From: Moniliophthora roreri
Lineage: Eukaryota; Basidiomycota; Agaricomycetes; Agaricales; Marasmiaceae
Length of the DNA stretch: 64,000 nt
NCBI GenBank assembly: GCA_001466705.2
Contig: LATX02000068.1
Coordinates: 310,001-374,000, forward strand
Direction of reading: 5' to 3'
This document shows, one piece after another, positions 59,852 to 64,000 of this stretch. A program made the translations under genes and the position numbers. Positions within the stretch are counted from its first letter, which is position 1, and every line of letters begins with the position of its first letter. The notes beneath the pieces were generated by a model. The model was not told the DNA's origin, ran no database searches, and saw nothing but the letters and a program-made list of their open reading frames with translations.

Positions 59852-60842
59852 TGCTTGAGAAACGGCATCTTTGTATATTGCAGAGGCAGTGGGGTCAATG
59901 TGAGTGGTTCAGCTCGAAGCTGGTGAGACGAGCGGGAATCCGGAGGGTCCTCGGTCAACGGGTTTCAGGTGGAGGCGAGCTCTTGATGTTGTTTGGGTGT
60001 GTGATGTACCACCTTCACGCATGCCACAGGCACCGGAGGGGATTAAGGTCAATGTTTGAGCTGTAGCTTGGCGTGACAGGTGTCTGATTTCGGATTTCGA
60101 TTACGGAACAGCCCAAGTTCAGACGTTGAATCCTTGCGTAGAGTTGGAGTGGGTCAAACTAGCCATAACCGGCGGAGGAATGTATATGGGGAAGAGCTTG
60201 ATGGGTGCTGCGTTTCTGGCTCGTACATAAGTAAATGGCAGTATCTGTCATCGCTCCGAGTTTTGCGCGCTTTGCTCGTCTAGTCTATGCTAACCTTAAG
60301 ACACTTCAAGACGATAATCGCACTACTAGATCGGTATCAGTGCGTATGTATTGAAGATTAGGAAATGGGTGGCGTACTCGGAGCACTTGGATTCTATTAC
60401 TTGAGAAACCAATGAGGACCTATGGTGGGCCTTAACAATCATCTGTGTCTTGGCCAGACTTGGCATATAGAAAAAGTTAGGCGTTGAGTTGGCGTTGAGT
60501 GGGTGTTTGAGTCTGACACGTATGAATTGTAGTCACGTCCAGGTCACGTCCCCACTTTCAAGCGCGCCTCTGCCAGTATAAACACCAACAGCTTTTTTTT
60601 TTCATGACACTCCCTCCATGACATACTCGATTACAACTTCCGAACCTCGAGGACGGGCACACATGCTCTTCATGAAATCCATATCGTCATGCCATCGCCC
60701 ACGGAAGACTTCCGAGCCTAACTTAGAACACCTCAATCTTTGACCAATTCCTGACCCACAAACGAACCGAACATAATCGTATTTAACAGTCGTGGCACGA
60801 TGAAGGTACTCTTTCGATTCCTTGTGATCTGACTTCAAGACG
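59852..60842. promoter_or_regulatory. Divergent promoter region, A-T-R enzyme / SDR
   Basis: 991 bp between divergent start codons. It contains two near-identical GTTGAGT GGxxxT stretches around 60484-60507 (GCGTTGAGTTGGCGTTGAGTGG), a repeat of AGTCACGTCCAGGTCACGTCC at about 60530-60550, and a T run at 60594-60602. The direct repeats could bind a cluster regulator; this is inferred. No gene seen. Confidence 0.5.
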
Positions 60843-62129
60843 ATGACTTCTCCGCTGGTTATCATTGTTACTGGTGCGTTGCTTTTGACATACCTGACAG
60901 GATTACACTGACGCTTTTTCAGGTGCCAATAAAGGTACGAGTGTGTACTACATGCAAGTATAGGAGATCGCTGAGCTATTATCGAAGGCATTGGTTTTGA
61001 AACTATTCGCAATCTTGCAAAGAATGCATCCTCTTCATTCCTCGCCAAGGAAGTCAAAGCCGACGGTGCTCTCATCTATTTGACGGCTCGTGACGAAGCT
61101 CGAGGCAAAGAAGCTCTGCAGAAACTCAGGCTCAGTGGATCTACTCGCATTGAGTTCGTGCAACTCGATGTGAGCGATCCTCAGTCGGTTGAACAATTCA
61201 AGAACTTCATTGCTTCAAGGCATGAACGTGTTCATGCTCTCATCAATAATGTGCGTTTCATTCATTTGTTATGGAGAAACCTTCTTACTTTACCATCTAA
61301 AGGCCGGGGTAGCCCCTGCTGTTGCTGGTGCGTTTCAGATGGCGTTCAAGACGTTCGCGTTGCTCATGATTGTTCAGGTGACGGTGGGCGGTTCGACAGT
61401 AAAACAATCAACTGGGTGATGAGCGTCAATTACTGGGGTGTTCGCTCTATGACAAAGGCGTTCTTACCTCTTATGCACGAGAAAGGGCGAATCGTGAACC
61501 TCTCGAGTGGTTTGAGCCATCTTGGCCCTATCAGCAACCGGACCCTGGTACAGCGTTTCCTCACCGCATCGAGGGTGGAGCAAGCTGACGCACTAGCTAA
61601 GGAGTGGCAGGTGGGACATGCATTCTCTCCGCAACGAAATGATAATTCAACAACATTTGTCGTGATTAGGATTCAGTTGCTGATGGTTCTTACAGCAAGA
61701 AAGGCTGGCCATCGATGTCTTACAGTGTGTCCAAGATGCTCATGAATGCTTTGACTCGGTAAGTATATTCACTCTAGTTCGATGCATTTCCTTATTCCTC
61801 GTTAGGGCGTTCGCAGCTGAGAATGCTAAAGCACACCCTAATCTCTTGATCAACTGGATTGAACCCGGCTGGGTGACGACAGGTGACCTTTTTTTCCGCT
61901 CTGAACTTTACCCGCTACTGATGTCGTACAGACATGGGAGGTCCATGGGCGAGCGACGGAGACGCAAAAGAAGGTTCACGATGTCCTACATTCGCTGCAA
62001 TAGGTGACCTTAAGGGAAAGTCGGGGGTCGGGTATGCTTTTATTCTTGCCTTTCTCGACGTTGTATCCTGAAAATGCCCACAGCTTCGATAAAGACACGA
62101 ATGAAAGGGAGTGGTACTCCAGGAAATAG
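60843..62129 (+). CDS. Short-chain dehydrogenase, carbonyl-reductase-like
   Basis: Several small exons. MTSPLVIIVTG joins GANKG, then GIGFETIRNLAKNA, giving the TGxxxGIG nucleotide motif; the acceptor after ATTATCGAAG is required to avoid a stop. Then come ALIYLTARDEARGKEALQKL, VHALINNAGVAPAVAG (NNAG, built across a splice), INWVMSVNYWGVRSMTKAFL, GRIVNLSSGLSHLGPI (catalytic Ser region) and SYSVSKMLMNALTR with catalytic Tyr-x3-Lys. After INWIEPGWVTTDMGGPWASD it ends GFDKDTNEREWYSRK at 62129. The protein resembles NADPH carbonyl reductases, so it could reduce an aldehyde or ketone from the neighbouring A-T-R enzyme. The last intron has a GTATGC donor; unspliced it would stop earlier, at 62071. 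Confidence 0.88.
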
Positions 62130-63005
62130 GATCGCCGCCCTGATACGAGATTCCCGTGATACTATTAGACCACACACTTTTTTGTAAGAATGATACAATA
62201 CCGACGCTACTGTATTCTCTGATGATCTATTCATGGAAATTGAACACAGCTCCGTTTATCGAGGAAGAAATTGGCGAAGATCAAAGACGGAGCACAGCGG
62301 AATTCCGAAAGCTGGGTCAGTCCTGCCCAACGTGGTTGTCGACTAGACACACACAACCCTTGGTCGGAGCATTTTATACTTTTTTTGCGCAATATACTTG
62401 CCCATGCATACTACAATTCAACGAACGCCAACAAATCGTGCAACCTTGTTAATCGAATTTGGACGCCTATCACTGATTAGACAGACGTCAACCAGAAAGA
62501 CGGATTTCGTCGGCTGTCCGTTAATTTTCTCTGAACAAGAGACAGTGGTCGAAACGTTTCCGGGTAATACGACGAGCGAATTTTGAGAGCACCACAACAT
62601 CGCCACTGCTCACCGACAGTGCACTTCTTCCACTAATTATCAACCTCCATCACCGTCTCGCGTGCGTGTCCCAATCTGAAATAAAAGCCCAATCAGATTT
62701 AGGCCTGAAGCCGAAAGGACGAGGCGACGATAGGTATGACCCACTCCGTTTAACGAGGTATGCCATACTGATACTGCACGCATGCATAGTACCAGGTTTA
62801 CCCGACTTAGGTTCGGGTTCGGAATGAGGAACGGCAGACGGAGTTCAAAGTGGGGTTGCTTCCTCCACTTGGCTCCTTCCCACTGAAGCTACATGTTCAG
62901 GGTCGTGATATATTATGGCTTTCGAGGATCTAGCAGATCACCAGCATTCAAAAGCATCCTTAGAATCTAGTACACCTACCACAGCTTCCATCAAATTAAC
63001 GGACA
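62130..63005. other. Intergenic region
   Basis: 876 bp between two plus-strand genes. Open frames on both strands at 62156-62606 look like noise. It should contain the promoter of the monooxygenase gene. Nothing else recognised. Confidence 0.5.
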
Positions 63006-64000
63006 ATGGGCGACATTCGCGGTCTAGAAGAACATCAGTTCGAGCAGTACGATGTAGTTGTCGTTGGCGCAGGCGAGTATTCTGCAGATCTTTCGCGATT
63101 TGTTGAATTCTATGGCTATTTCCAGGTCCCGCTGGTATGATGACAGCAACCGGCCTCGCAAGAATGGGTGAACCTTTTGTTACTGCTCTAATTCGAATCA
63201 CCATTGACGGAGCACTGCTCTAAAGGTATCAAACCCCTCGTTATCGACTCTACCGATCACGCTGGACACGAATACGGCCGCTCAGACGCTTTCCAAAGCC
63301 GGTGAGTTGTGGCGGCCCAACACTATTTGACTTCGTCGAATCATTGACTTGGCTGTAGATGCATGGAAGTCATGCAAAGTTTCGGGGCGCCTATCGAGCA
63401 ACTTGAACACATGGGAAAGAAGCTTTACGGACGCACATTCTGGGAAATCACCAACGAAAATAATGTTGCCAGAACAGCATATGCGCGATTCTATCCCGAA
63501 TTTCTTGATTACGATAAGGACTACTCTCTTGCTGTGCGCCAGGGGCTCATCGAACAGGTCTTGGCGCATGACATCGAGCGCCATTACAAAGGCTTCAAAG
63601 TCCAGTGGAATACACAGTTCGTTTCGATGGAACTGCCTAAGACTGGCGAAGAGGACGGCTTCTCTACGTCGGTTGTTATAAAGGATTTGAAGACCGGGAT
63701 AGAGAAGACGGTCGTATGCAAGTATGTTGTTGCCTGTGATGGTGCGCGCTCCACCGTTCGTCGATGGGCATCCCAATTCGGTGTGAAACTGGAAGGTGCT
63801 ACCCTTCCAGTAACGTGGTGTGTTTTAGACGCTGTCGGACTACGAAGTGATCACCCAGACCTTGAGAAGCTTTGGTATGTCTACTCTCGCTCTTAAAAAT
63901 AAGATAAATCTAATTTTGAATTAGCGTTGTTCGCTCGACTAAAGGCATTGTACTTGTCATTCCCAGAGAGCCGATTAATGGTAAACCTGCAGCACGGTTC
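63006..64000 (+). CDS. FAD-dependent phenol-hydroxylase-like monooxygenase (5' part)
   Basis: The gene runs off the window. Exons 63006-63072, 63126-63167, 63226-63301, 63359-63874 and 63925 onward. The FAD-binding motif DVVVVGAGPAGMMTATGLAR (GxGxxG) is completed by an intron that must start with GC at 63073. Then come PLVIDSTDHAGHEYGRSDAF and RCMEVMQSFGAPIEQLEHMG, typical of phenol 2-monooxygenase-like flavoproteins, and KYVVACDGARSTVRRWAS (the second FAD motif, DG). Aromatic hydroxylation with NADPH and oxygen is the usual reaction. It lies beside the A-T-R and SDR genes, so an aromatic substrate for that cluster is plausible but not shown. Confidence 0.9.

Noticed and set aside
60602..61075. 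Minus-strand frame of 157 codons
   Set aside because: It overlaps the well-supported SDR gene on the plus strand and is its shadow.
61909..62071. Earlier stop of the SDR gene at 62071
   Set aside because: Splicing with the GTATGC donor gives a charged C-terminus (GFDKDTNEREWYSRK) more like carbonyl reductases.

Overview
The window is nuclear DNA of a basidiomycete fungus, most likely an agaricomycete. The signs are dense, short (about 45-75 nt) GT-AG introns in almost every gene, compact and often divergent gene pairs, and agaricomycete-type families: fungal-specific Zn2Cys6 regulators, Ser/Asn/Gln-rich C2H2 regulators, an A-T-R NRPS-like reductase and an SLT-fold secreted lysozyme-like protein. 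Exons were joined by eye from reading frame, splice dinucleotides and family sequence; most joins are phase-consistent and several models sum to an exact multiple of three.

Layout. 1-3090: no convincing gene; a diverged inverted repeat lies at about 1495-2252. 3091-5233(-): PCL/PHO80-type cyclin with a 44-nt homopolymer in an intron. 5950-7378(+): secreted SLT/lysozyme-like protein with an Asn-rich linker. 7746-9883(+): protein phosphatase 5. 10028-13189(-): Zn2Cys6 regulator whose zinc cluster is built from microexons, divergent by 114 bp from 13304-15965(+), the U2 snRNP-associated SR140/U2SURP homologue. 16184-20514(-): multi-KH vigilin/Scp160. 20961-22977(+): Ero1 oxidoreductase. 23145-24921(+): membrane-anchored agaricomycete protein. 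25560-27922(+): ATP sulfurylase. 28290-29769(+): secreted aspartic protease. 30334-31451(-): a second Zn2Cys6 regulator assembled from seven small exons. 31452-34625: mostly empty. 34626-36195(-): cell-wall-integrity type MAPKK. 36367-37031(+): conserved hypothetical. 38493-39178(+): Naa50 acetyltransferase. 39366-40175(-): C2H2 regulator. 41107-44224(+): DNA ligase I. 44662-45272(+): mitochondrial BolA protein. 45657-46927(+): second C2H2 regulator. 47582-49019(-): GH53 galactanase.

The right-hand 13 kb differs in character: a cytochrome P450 relic (about 51100-51333), an MFS monocarboxylate-type transporter (51776-53604), a NAD(P)-dependent epimerase/dehydratase-like protein (54644-55728), an adenylation-thiolation-reductase NRPS-like enzyme (56331-59851), a carbonyl-reductase-like SDR (60843-62129) and a phenol-hydroxylase-like FAD monooxygenase running off the end (63006-64000). 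Together these look like a secondary-metabolite gene cluster in which the A-T-R enzyme reduces a carboxylic acid to an aldehyde that the redox enzymes tailor.

The left and middle parts are mainly housekeeping and regulatory genes: RNA processing and translation (U2SURP, vigilin), ER folding (Ero1), sulfate assimilation (ATP sulfurylase), DNA replication (ligase I), signalling (PP5, MAPKK, cyclin) and secreted hydrolases. A recurring oddity is the use of GC-AG introns: four are needed to keep four different proteins intact. I found no tRNA or rRNA gene, CRISPR array or intact transposase.
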